DNA of 8,580 bases from Bacillota bacterium. GTDB lineage: Bacteria; Bacillota; Bacilli; Bacillales; Bacillaceae_J. Below the pieces are notes generated by a model. It made no database searches. It worked only from the letters and a program-made list of their open reading frames with translations, and was not told the DNA's origin. Shown one piece after another: positions 1 through 5,474 of this stretch (its first letter is position 1; each line of letters starts with the position of its first letter). The stretch is taken from NCBI GenBank assembly GCA_023457235.1, contig JAEWMK010000258.1, positions 1-8,580 on the forward strand. The letters run 5' to 3'. Both the position numbers and the translations under genes were made by a program.

Positions 1-6
1 GGTTTA

Positions 7-58
7 GAATTGATCTACAACAATCGCGCGCTATTGTTGTAGATTAAATGTTCAATTC
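7..58. repeat. Nested inverted repeat (long hairpin)
   Basis: Perfect 12-bp arms ATCTACAACAAT (13-24) and ATTGTTGTAGAT (33-44) enclose an 8-nt GC-rich centre. A second, outer pair GAATTGA (7-13) and TCAATTC (52-58) extends the structure with a 7-nt bulge on the right side. It lies outside the integrase gene, so it may be chromosomal flanking DNA, part of an attachment region or a transcriptional hairpin. No T-run follows it directly. Confidence 0.6.
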
Positions 59-97
59 CTCGATAAAACTAAGGAGGAATTAGACTTTTTATTTTTC
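54..97 (+). terminator. Possible rho-independent terminator, competing with the upstream hairpin
   Basis: Arms AATTCCTC (54-61) and GAGGAATT (74-81) form a perfect 8-bp stem with a 12-nt loop, followed at 86-96 by a T-rich tract. The left arm overlaps the outer right arm of the preceding hairpin (52-58), so the two structures cannot form fully at once. The right arm contains AAGGAGG, which resembles a ribosome binding site, but no start codon follows at a usable distance. The stem is AT-rich, so termination is uncertain. Confidence 0.4.
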
Positions 98-119
98 AAA
101 ATCCTTAACGTTGTATATA

Positions 120-170
120 TGCACTTACTTGACGTTACCTCATTGGTAAACAGGTGGTAAATATCCATGG
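120..170. other. Candidate recombinase attachment region
   Basis: Large serine recombinases usually lie beside their att site, so the boundary is expected between here and the integrase stop. This stretch has an imperfect palindrome, TTACC (135-139) and GGTAA (145-149) around a 5-nt centre, and two direct GGTAAA copies (145-150 and 156-161) 11 bp apart. These could be recombinase half-sites, but the crossover dinucleotide cannot be identified without the other element end. Confidence 0.2.
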
Positions 171-254
171 AAATCACTGGTGAATAACACGGCAGAAGTG
201 GCGCTGTAATCAGGGAAATCGTTGATGTAACTGTATTTTATCATTTTACTATTG

Positions 255-278
255 AAAAAGAGAGCTGCTATAGCTCTC
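255..278 (-). terminator. Integrase terminator
   Basis: GAGAGCT (260-266) and AGCTCTC (272-278) form a perfect 7-bp stem with a 5-nt loop. Read on the minus strand the stem is followed by TTTTTC. It starts 1 nt past the integrase stop codon (280-282), so it is well placed to end integrase transcription. Confidence 0.75.
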
Positions 279-279
279 A

Positions 280-1851
280 TTAGAAGTCATTGCTATCCTG
301 TGGCAGGATAGGGTATAGTATTAGTGTAAAATTTTCGCGGTATTGATGTTTTTCTTTTTTATAGACAGCTTTCTCAAGAACAGATTTGAGAAGGCTGTTT
401 TTCTTTGCAGGATCGTTTGTTTTTCTATAGAGGTCTAATACTCTTTCTACTCTAGGAATGACGTCGTGCTGGGCCTTCTGACGCTTTTCCTCAAGGAGAA
501 TATCCACTTTTGTTTCCTCAATTGCATTAGTGATCTCATTTGTCCTATTCATTAGATGTTCAGATCGTTCAAGGAAGATTTGTTCGTTGTAAATTCCTCG
601 TTCAAGTAGATCATGTAGATTATGCTTTTGTTTTTCCAGTTCAATTAATTCCTTTTCTAAATTTTTGATGGCAGCCTTTTTTATTTCAATCATTTTAGAA
701 TCAATGTTAGTTGAACTAGGTGAGGTGTAATCTTCCCAATTTGCTTTATAGGCTTGCAGCCATTCTCTGAGACCATCTAATAGCTTCTGTTCAACTAGTT
801 CAAAATTAGTAGCTTTACATCTACAGCGAGGTTGATTATAGCATTTTAGATGGGGTTTTTGGTTAGTATATGGTCGATAGACCATAGCTCCTCCGCAAAA
901 CCCACATTTAACCACACCTGCAAGCGGATTTCTTACACCGTTTACGATTTGATAGGGAACATGATATCGGTCGCCTAGAATGTCCTGTGCCTTTTGAAAA
1001 GTTTCCATGCTAATTAACGGTTCATGTTTTCCCTCGACATCGATCCATTCTTCCTTGGGCCTTGTTCGAACATCCATTATTTTATCTGGTTCTGCAGATT
1101 TTTTTTCTTCTTTCTTTTTCCATTGAATTCGACCGGCATAAACTGCATTTTTTAAAACACTAAGAACAGCCCAATTCGCCCACTTTTTACCGGTTGCTGT
1201 TTGATAGCCCAATTTATTAAGTTCATTTGCAATTAAACCAGATCCCATTCTCTTTTCGGGAATGTCGTGGGTATACCATTGAAAAATTAACTTAACTACC
1301 TGAGCTTTATCTGGATCAGGTTCAAGTGTTCGACCATCCGGCAGTTCCTTAATGACATAGCCATATGGGGCATATGTGCCAATGTAGTTGCCAGCTTCAA
1401 CACTTGCAATTCTGCCACGCTGCATCCGCCGATTAATCATCTTCAGTTCACGACGAGCCATGAATGTCTCGAATTCCATGTATTCCTCGTCCCATTCATC
1501 TTCAAGGTTATAGGTCTTTCTACTGGTGATGATATTCGTCTTAGACTTTTTAAAAGTTTCTTCAATCATGCCCTGGTCAATCTTATTACCACGGCCCAAA
1601 CGATCAAGATCCATACAAAGGACAGCGTCATACATGCCGGCTTCAACATCCTGGAGCAATTTAACCATTTCTGGACGATGAATAATGCTTTCACCAGACA
1701 CGATTTCTTCATAGATTTTTATGATATTTAAATTTTGCTCACGAGCAATTTTTAATAATGCTTTTTTATGTTTGGATAACGTTTCTCCTTCACCACGAGC
1801 TTCAGCTTCAATGTCAGCACGTGATTTTCTTAGATACATCGCAACATTCAT
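280..1851 (-). CDS. Large serine recombinase (site-specific integrase)
   Basis: 523-aa serine integrase, expected to integrate and excise the element by cutting att sites through a 5'-phosphoserine link. The N-terminal resolvase domain holds YLRKSR with the nucleophile at Ser10, RPEM near residue 59 and LDRLGRG near 83-89, which carries conserved active-site arginines. The recombinase domain contains YAPYGY (about 161) and the zinc ribbon has CGFCGG (Cys316, Cys319) with later cysteines at 337, 343 and 345. A Lys/Glu/Leu-rich coiled coil spans about 385-460, and the length is usual for the family. I chose the ATG at 1849-1851 because AGAGGTGG lies just upstream and it places the serine at position 10; an upstream TTG at 1867-1869 would read through that ribosome site. 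The gene sits at the presumed element edge with its own promoter and terminator. The integration target is not evident. Confidence 0.95.
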   Translation of the reverse strand: MNVAMYLRKSRADIEAEARGEGETLSKHKKALLKIAREQNLNIIKIYEEIVSGESIIHRPEMVKLLQDVEAGMYDAVLCMDLDRLGRGNKIDQGMIEETFKKSKTNIITSRKTYNLEDEWDEEYMEFETFMARRELKMINRRMQRGRIASVEAGNYIGTYAPYGYVIKELPDGRTLEPDPDKAQVVKLIFQWYTHDIPEKRMGSGLIANELNKLGYQTATGKKWANWAVLSVLKNAVYAGRIQWKKKEEKKSAEPDKIMDVRTRPKEEWIDVEGKHEPLISMETFQKAQDILGDRYHVPYQIVNGVRNPLAGVVKCGFCGGAMVYRPYTNQKPHLKCYNQPRCRCKATNFELVEQKLLDGLREWLQAYKANWEDYTSPSSTNIDSKMIEIKKAAIKNLEKELIELEKQKHNLHDLLERGIYNEQIFLERSEHLMNRTNEITNAIEETKVDILLEEKRQKAQHDVIPRVERVLDLYRKTNDPAKKNSLLKSVLEKAVYKKEKHQYRENFTLILYPILPQDSNDF

Positions 1852-1869
1852 AAGACCACCTCTATACAA

Positions 1870-1898
1870 ATTATACGAATGTTTGTTTTTATATACAA
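1870..1898 (-). promoter_or_regulatory. Integrase promoter with operator-like motif in the spacer
   Basis: On the minus strand a -35 TTGTAT (1893-1898) is separated by exactly 17 nt from a perfect -10 TATAAT (1870-1875). The spacer carries CAAACATTCGT (1875-1885, minus strand, sharing the last base of the -10). This matches 10 of 11 bases of CAAACATACGT in the immA promoter, where it lies on the opposite strand relative to transcription. A repressor bound here would block RNA polymerase. Confidence 0.75.
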
Positions 1899-2279
1899 CA
1901 AAAGAAAATTACTTGAATTTATTTAACAAAATGAGGTTTCAATATATAACATTCCTCTATCTCCATTTATAGGGATTTTATGTTATTCTATTCTTCTTAT
2001 TTGGATAATTGCTGGCTCTATTTTGGGGTGATTTACAACGGGTAGTTAACATGTTCATTTTTGCTGCAGTGGTTGTTCGAGTACATTTAGTTTTGGAGGA
2101 TGGATTCCTGGAATTATTATTTCTATTGTTTATAAATTGGAATCCATGGGTATTATTTCTACTAACTCTACACAAATACTAAAGAACGAAAGTTTCTAAT
2201 CAACTGCTAACTATTAAGTGTGGTTAGCAGTTGATTAATTTGTACAATAAAGGGGTTTATAAAACCTACTGTTGTTCTT
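1899..2279. other. Non-coding stretch between integrase promoter and next gene
   Basis: About 380 bases without a supportable gene. Open frames on both strands (for example 1978-2175 minus and 2050-2178 plus) lack convincing ribosome sites and have biased composition. The only clear structure is the hairpin at 2197-2237, plus a short GGTTT/AAACC palindrome near 2253-2265. It may be decayed sequence. Confidence 0.5.
2197..2237. repeat. Strong hairpin, 15-bp perfect stem
   Basis: TAATCAACTGCTAAC (2197-2211) and GTTAGCAGTTGATTA (2223-2237) are perfectly complementary with an 11-nt loop. It lies about 40 nt past the stop of the minus-strand gene at 2280 and could end leftward transcripts, but there is no proper T-run on either side. 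It could instead be a transcript-end stabiliser or the remnant of a small mobile repeat. Confidence 0.65.
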
Positions 2280-2555
2280 TTAATCTTCACCGCGAAATTT
2301 TTTTAGAGCATTTATCGCAATAGATTTCGGGTCATCTTCTCCGTCAGCGATTTTCATTAGTGCTTCTTCCATAATGTCTAACATATCCATTTTCCATTCG
2401 TCGTCTTCATGTATATCAATAAAATCTTTTATGCTCATTTTTATTTCCTTTTTATCGGATTCTAATAGCTGATGAATGTTTTTCTTTTGTTCCTTTTTCC
2501 TCTCTTGTACGTGTTTTTTATGTTCTTGCCAATCTTCCCAGTCAATCCTATACAT
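2280..2555 (-). CDS. Hypothetical acidic helical protein, 91 aa
   Basis: I do not recognise a named family. The product is highly charged: residues 1-45 are Lys/Glu/Gln-rich and probably helical, and the second half contains an acidic stretch DIHEDDEWKMDMLDIMEEA followed by IADGEDDPKSIAINALKKF. There is no signal peptide or membrane segment. The ATG at 2553-2555 is preceded by a strong GGGAGGG ribosome site. It lies 84 bp downstream of the immA-like gene on the same strand, so it may be cotranscribed with it, although a candidate promoter sits in the gap. Its conserved place beside the immunity protease would suggest a regulatory or accessory role, but nothing in the sequence shows one. Confidence 0.7.
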   Translation of the reverse strand: MYRIDWEDWQEHKKHVQERKKEQKKNIHQLLESDKKEIKMSIKDFIDIHEDDEWKMDMLDIMEEALMKIADGEDDPKSIAINALKKFRGED

Positions 2556-2591
2556 GAGTTCCCTCCCAATTTAAAACGCTAATTTAAAATC

Positions 2592-2620
2592 ATTATAGTC
2601 GATATCCTCAAAATCAATCA
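2592..2620 (-). promoter_or_regulatory. Candidate promoter for the 91-aa gene
   Basis: A perfect -10 TATAAT (2592-2597, minus strand) lies 17 nt from a poor -35, TGATTG. The -10 is good and well placed before the gene's GGGAGGG ribosome site, but the -35 is weak, so transcription may depend on read-through from the immA-like gene. Confidence 0.4.
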
Positions 2621-2639
2621 TACTTTTCAATATTTATTT

Positions 2640-3377
2640 TTATATCTTTTCCTGTATAATGTTGTCCTTCATTTCAGATATATGAGCTTCAAATTCCCTT
2701 ACTACCTGCACTCTCTCCTCATAATTCATATAATAATATCCGTAAATATGAACATCAATTTTATTTCTTTGGCACATTTCAACCAGTGGATCATTATCAT
2801 AAAAAATCATATGTGTCCTTTTCTTTTTAGGTTTTTCCTCCGTTGCAATTGCAGATTCTTTATAAGATTTAGACAGTGCTTCGTAAAATTGAATTTCATT
2901 TAGCTGCCTTTCAAATCGATTAAATCGTTCCTTAGCGAACTGGAGTGTTACATTAAACGTTCTTGAAATGAGATGTATGAACTCATCTTTTGTATATGGA
3001 ACATCTAATTTCAACAGTATGAATGTCGGTACACAGAAGTGATAAGCAAAGTTATTGGCTTTTGCTTCCTGCAGCTGGATGTATGATTTAGATAACGTTA
3101 ATTGATTCCCCGATTGTCTTAGTAAATGGCAAAGTTCATGACCAAAGTCTTGCCATCTCTCTTGATCAGTTAATTCTTGATTAATAATAATCCGCTTTGA
3201 TTTAGTTATTGGATGCTCAACTGCCCGGCTTTCCCATACGTCGATATGTAGATAAATTCCAAGTCTTTTAGCAATATCATGCATGTTAATTTCTTCAGGA
3301 ATTGTTATTCCCAGATGTTGATAAAGTTGTTCAATGTAATCTTCGAGTGGGGTAGTTTGATAATTTTCTATACTCAT
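2640..3377 (-). CDS. immA: ImmA/IrrE-family metalloendopeptidase
   Basis: 245-aa zinc metalloprotease of the ImmA/IrrE family. In ICEBs1, ImmA cleaves the element repressor ImmR after DNA damage or quorum signals; here the likely substrate is the HTH repressor at 4858-5301 (inference). The catalytic HELCH motif is at residues 80-84 (His80, Glu81, His84) and the third zinc ligand is probably Glu104 in QEAKANNFA, the usual family spacing. The protein is longer than typical ImmA proteins of about 170 aa. After residue 170 it carries a Lys-rich linker (KPKKKR, 182-187) and an extra 60-residue C-terminal region rich in Tyr and charged residues (HIYGYYYMNYEERVQ). The ATG at 3375-3377 has GAGGTG 7 nt upstream. 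Unusually it is not adjacent to the repressor: the TIR and 102-aa genes lie between. Its promoter carries a LexA-like box. The symbol is by family only. Confidence 0.88.
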   Translation of the reverse strand: MSIENYQTTPLEDYIEQLYQHLGITIPEEINMHDIAKRLGIYLHIDVWESRAVEHPITKSKRIIINQELTDQERWQDFGHELCHLLRQSGNQLTLSKSYIQLQEAKANNFAYHFCVPTFILLKLDVPYTKDEFIHLISRTFNVTLQFAKERFNRFERQLNEIQFYEALSKSYKESAIATEEKPKKKRTHMIFYDNDPLVEMCQRNKIDVHIYGYYYMNYEERVQVVREFEAHISEMKDNIIQEKI

Positions 3378-3394
3378 ATAATCACCTCACTCCT

Positions 3395-3423
3395 AATTAT
3401 ACAAACATACGTTCCTTTATACA
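3395..3423 (-). promoter_or_regulatory. immA promoter with LexA/DinR-like box in the spacer
   Basis: On the minus strand -35 TTGTAT (3418-3423) and -10 TATAAT (3395-3400) are 17 nt apart, the same hexamers and spacing as the integrase promoter. The plus-strand sequence CAAACATACGTTCC (3402-3415), inside the spacer, matches 13 of 14 positions of the published B. subtilis LexA box CGAACRNRYGTTYC. LexA bound there would block transcription until DNA damage. Confidence 0.7.
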
Positions 3424-3561
3424 AGGGTAAATATGACAATTTATTCGGAAAGTGTAAATTTATTGTCAAAATTCGGCGGTATTTCTCCATTTGACTCTTT
3501 GAAAGCGTAAGTGTACTGAGGTGTTTAATATTCACGGACAAATTACGGACCTTTATAGCAA

Positions 3562-3589
3562 TTGAAAAATATATAATTAATTTTATGAT
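3562..3589 (+). promoter_or_regulatory. Candidate promoter for the 102-aa gene
   Basis: TTGAAA (3562-3567), a 16-nt AT-only spacer and TATGAT (3584-3589) precede the start codon by about 40 nt. The region is extremely AT-rich, so hexamer matches arise easily. Just upstream is a direct repeat of ACGGAC (3534-3539 and 3545-3550), 11 bp apart, which could be an activator or repressor site. Confidence 0.4.
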
Positions 3590-3628
3590 AAAAATGTAAA
3601 TCTATAAAAAATTAATGGAGGGATTAAC

Positions 3629-3937
3629 ATGACACAGCCAAATTACACCGAACGATTAGAAATAATTATTAAGCAATATGAAATCGAAAGAAATCTCGAA
3701 AACTATATTGAAGTTAATCGGAAAGCAGTCACCACAGGTATTAATGGTGACCCTATTAAAATAATAAAAGCACCATTAAATCCACATTTATCTTTTCAAA
3801 TGGGAAGAGTATATCTGCCATTTTATATAGAAGAGCAGGGTTTAATGGCTAGAGGAAATCACTATGGAGATTTTGGAAGCGTCGTATTTATTATCCCTCA
3901 TGATAATTATGTTGTTCTTGAAAAAATATTGAACTGA
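3629..3937 (+). CDS. Hypothetical protein, 102 aa, next to the TIR gene
   Basis: I do not recognise the family. The protein begins with a charged helical region (residues 5-30), then alternates short strands: IKIIKAPLNPHL near 44-54, VYLPFYIEEQG near 61-71, and a hydrophobic strand SVVFIIPHDNYVVLEKIL at the C-terminus. It looks like a small soluble alpha/beta domain without signal peptide or membrane span. The ATG is well supported by GGAGGG 9 nt upstream. It is convergent with the TIR gene, the two stop codons being only 12 nt apart. A short inverted repeat, ATCAGA (3937-3942) and TCTGAT (3955-3960), could act as a weak two-way terminator. The closeness suggests joint acquisition with the TIR gene, so an inhibitor or partner role is possible but unproven. 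Confidence 0.75.
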   Translation: MTQPNYTERLEIIIKQYEIERNLENYIEVNRKAVTTGINGDPIKIIKAPLNPHLSFQMGRVYLPFYIEEQGLMARGNHYGDFGSVVFIIPHDNYVVLEKILN

Positions 3938-3960
3938 TCAGAAAAATAGTTAAGTCTGAT
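3937..3960. terminator. Weak bidirectional terminator between convergent genes
   Basis: Six-bp arms ATCAGA and TCTGAT surround a 12-nt loop and overlap the 3' ends of both convergent genes. The sequences after the stem are AT-rich on both strands, but the stem is short. Confidence 0.3.
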
Positions 3961-4786
3961 TTAATCTAGATTCACGATATTTCCTTAGAACTGGACTTAT
4001 TTCATTGGCAATAGAAGAAAGATCATTATTTGACTTTTTACGAATATATTTAAGATCTTGAAGAAATATAGGTAAATCTTCATTTTTTATTTGTTCGTCT
4101 ACAATACTGATAATAAGAACGTCCCTATTGCCACTGTACCTACTAAGAAAACTTTGAGTCTCTGTTTTACACCAATTAGAATTAAGAAAACTTTTAGTGA
4201 TCCAGAATATCACTGCAACGGAATCCTTAATTCCTTGCTGAACTGCTTGAACAATTGATTCTCCATATTCAATATTAACTTTGTCAAACCAAATTGGAAG
4301 ATTAGCAGCATTTAAATACGGAATTAATTCCTCAACTTCTTGTTTGTTGCTAGATGAATGGCTCAAAAAAACAGGCATTTTCCCAAGAGGAATAGTTGGT
4401 AAGACAGATTCAACACTTTCTTTGTCATTATATCTAAATAATTGAAAACACAACTCAACTACACTTTCATTAGGAATGCCAATATAATCGAATCTTTTGT
4501 TTTTTAGCTGATTTAATAGACTGTCTGTTGTTAAATCGGGCCGGTATTTAAGCTTAAGTCCAGACATTAACTGTTTCATTTCTTGTATTTGCCCCTCTAT
4601 TGGTTCACTGTAAGTAAAGGCAATAAAAAATTCTAGATTATAGATGTTGTTATTAATAAAAAGATCAACTCTTTCAAGTTGAGAGTCATTTTGTTCTCTA
4701 AGTAATTTTTTCAGAATTGGTATTAAAGGTTTTCTGATACCATAATCGCATTCCCAAACGTATTCTCTAGGCAAAGTTTTTGACAA
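3950..4786 (-). CDS. TIR-domain protein, probable NAD-consuming anti-phage effector
   Basis: 278-aa cytoplasmic protein. Residues 137-270 form a TIR domain: strand A PVFLSHSSSNK (138-148), IWFDKVNIEYGESI (165-178) with the WFD motif and BB-loop-like region, then a strand VAVIFWITKSF. NSNWCKTE (202-209) places Glu209 four residues after Trp205, matching the catalytic glutamate of NAD-cleaving TIR domains such as SARM1 (W-x3-E). This predicts NADase or cyclic ADP-ribose-making activity. Residues 1-136 are an unrecognised domain that may sense a phage signal or oligomerise. I see no transmembrane segment. The start is TTG at 4784-4786, supported by AGGGGGA 7 nt upstream. It lies downstream of the repressor on the same strand, behind a strong terminator, a position where prophages often carry immunity cargo expressed in the lysogen. 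A Thoeris ThsB-like role is possible, but no SIR2/ThsA partner is in the window. Confidence 0.88.
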   Translation of the reverse strand: MSKTLPREYVWECDYGIRKPLIPILKKLLREQNDSQLERVDLFINNNIYNLEFFIAFTYSEPIEGQIQEMKQLMSGLKLKYRPDLTTDSLLNQLKNKRFDYIGIPNESVVELCFQLFRYNDKESVESVLPTIPLGKMPVFLSHSSSNKQEVEELIPYLNAANLPIWFDKVNIEYGESIVQAVQQGIKDSVAVIFWITKSFLNSNWCKTETQSFLSRYSGNRDVLIISIVDEQIKNEDLPIFLQDLKYIRKKSNNDLSSIANEISPVLRKYRESRLNQT

Positions 4787-4818
4787 GATAGAATCCCCCT
4801 ATAAATGTTTATATAAAA

Positions 4819-4860
4819 TAAAAGACACCTAGCCCGTGTATATCATCTAGGTGTCTTTTA
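4819..4860 (-). terminator. Repressor terminator, 14-bp perfect stem
   Basis: TAAAAGACACCTAG (4819-4832) and CTAGGTGTCTTTTA (4847-4860) are perfectly complementary around a 14-nt loop. On the minus strand the stem runs into a T-rich tract (CTTTTATTTTATA). It overlaps the repressor stop codon (4858-4860) and separates the repressor from the TIR gene, so TIR expression needs read-through or its own promoter. The nearly symmetric A and T ends could also let it act on the plus strand. Confidence 0.85.
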
Positions 4861-5301
4861 CTTCTGGTTGTCTTTTTTCTCTTGTTCGTTTAGCCACCGT
4901 AAGAAGTCTAGGGCTTTTTGGCGGTTTTCTTCTGGTGAGCCTTTTAGCTCTTTAAACCACATGCCCATATCTGGGTGATCTAGTAGCTTTTCTAACTCTT
5001 CATCTGTTGTTTGAGTAGGGTTACTTTCCTTCGGTTGATCATCTATATGTATTCGTTTTTTTACTTCCTCTGGTGCTTTTTCAAGGAATGCAGCTACGAT
5101 TAAATCTTCAGGGTCCCCGCCTGTTATTTCTGCGATTGCTCTTGATAATTCTTCAGATGCGGGTGAATTTTTACCGTTTTGCAAACGGCTAAGATATTGT
5201 CTCGATGCTGACAATCCTTTTTTATTTAGCTCTTCAGAAATTTCGTCTAGCGTCAATCTAGATTTTTTAATATAACTTTTTAGCAAATCGGAATAATTCA
5301 T
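4858..5301 (-). CDS. Phage/ICE-type HTH repressor
   Basis: 147-aa DNA-binding repressor expected to hold the element silent. The N-terminal XRE-like HTH covers about residues 4-60: first helix DLLKSYIKKS, LTLDEISEEL, then the recognition-helix region RQYLSRLQNGK (34-44) and PASEELSRAIAEITGGDPEDL. The C-terminal part (about 100-147) contains a Trp-rich segment DMGMWFKELKGSPEENRQKALDF typical of small Bacillus prophage repressors, after a flexible polar linker (88-100). There is no S24 autoprotease domain, so induction probably needs an outside protease such as the ImmA-like protein. It is divergent from a paralogous Cro-like gene, and its promoter overlaps an 18-bp palindrome, which predicts autoregulation. 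The ATG at 5299-5301 follows AGGTAGGATG at somewhat long spacing. Confidence 0.85.
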   Translation of the reverse strand: MNYSDLLKSYIKKSRLTLDEISEELNKKGLSASRQYLSRLQNGKNSPASEELSRAIAEITGGDPEDLIVAAFLEKAPEEVKKRIHIDDQPKESNPTQTTDEELEKLLDHPDMGMWFKELKGSPEENRQKALDFLRWLNEQEKKDNQK

Positions 5302-5333
5302 GACGTTTCACATCCTACCTTTCCCTTCCTTTT

Positions 5334-5362
5334 ATTATCCTTTATTGATATAAAAATATCAA
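5334..5362 (-). promoter_or_regulatory. Repressor promoter overlapping palindromic operator
   Basis: On the minus strand -35 TTGATA (5357-5362) and -10 GATAAT (5334-5339) are 17 nt apart. The perfect palindrome TTGATATAAAAATATCAA (5345-5362) contains the -35 and most of the spacer, so a protein bound to it would shut this promoter. Confidence 0.65.
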
Positions 5363-5423
5363 CAAACAAAAAGTTGATATTATTTTACGAATACCAGTTG
5401 ACATCAATATGTAAAGTTGATAT
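5345..5423. promoter_or_regulatory. Operator array of GTTGATAT repeats in the genetic switch
   Basis: The intergenic region contains the palindrome TTGATAT-AAAA-ATATCAA (5345-5362), whose right half plus C (ATATCAAC, 5356-5363) also forms an inverted pair with GTTGATAT (5373-5380). Further copies are GTTGACAT (5397-5404) and GTTGATAT (5416-5423). The last two overlap the -35 and -10 of the rightward promoter, and the first overlaps the leftward promoter. This is the layout of a lambda-like bistable switch; which of the two HTH proteins prefers which site cannot be told from sequence. Confidence 0.7.
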
Positions 5424-5426
5424 ATT
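5398..5426 (+). promoter_or_regulatory. Rightward (Cro-like) promoter
   Basis: A perfect -35 TTGACA (5398-5403), a 17-nt spacer and -10 TATATT (5421-5426) lie about 48 nt before the Cro-like start codon. GTTGAYAT operator copies overlap both hexamers, so the repressor should silence it. This is probably the main early promoter of the rightward genes. Confidence 0.75.
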
Positions 5427-5474
5427 TAGGTTACAAAATGTAAACAAAAAATGTTAATAAAAGAGGTGACGATA

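Noticed and set aside
1852..1869. Longer integrase start at TTG 1867-1869
   Set aside because: It would make the AGAGGTGG ribosome site part of the coding region and displace the serine from its usual position 10.
1721..1972. 83-codon plus-strand frame
   Set aside because: It mostly lies antisense to the integrase 5' end and promoter, and has no ribosome site.
1978..2175. 65-codon minus-strand frame, Asn/Ser/Thr/Lys-rich
   Set aside because: Biased composition, no clear ribosome site and no known similarity; likely a chance frame.
2050..2178. Hydrophobic 42-codon plus-strand frame (MFIFAAVVVRVHL)
   Set aside because: Only a poor ribosome site; I considered a small sporulation-type membrane peptide, but no Gly/Tyr-rich family pattern is present.
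2682..2903. 73-codon plus-strand frame
   Set aside because: Fully antisense to the immA-like gene, Ile/Phe-rich shadow frame.
3279..3494. 71-codon plus-strand frame
   Set aside because: Overlaps the 5' end of the immA-like gene and its promoter on the other strand; no ribosome site.
3534..3550. ACGGAC direct repeat, 11 bp apart
   Set aside because: Two 6-bp copies are too short to claim an operator; noted only with the neighbouring promoter.
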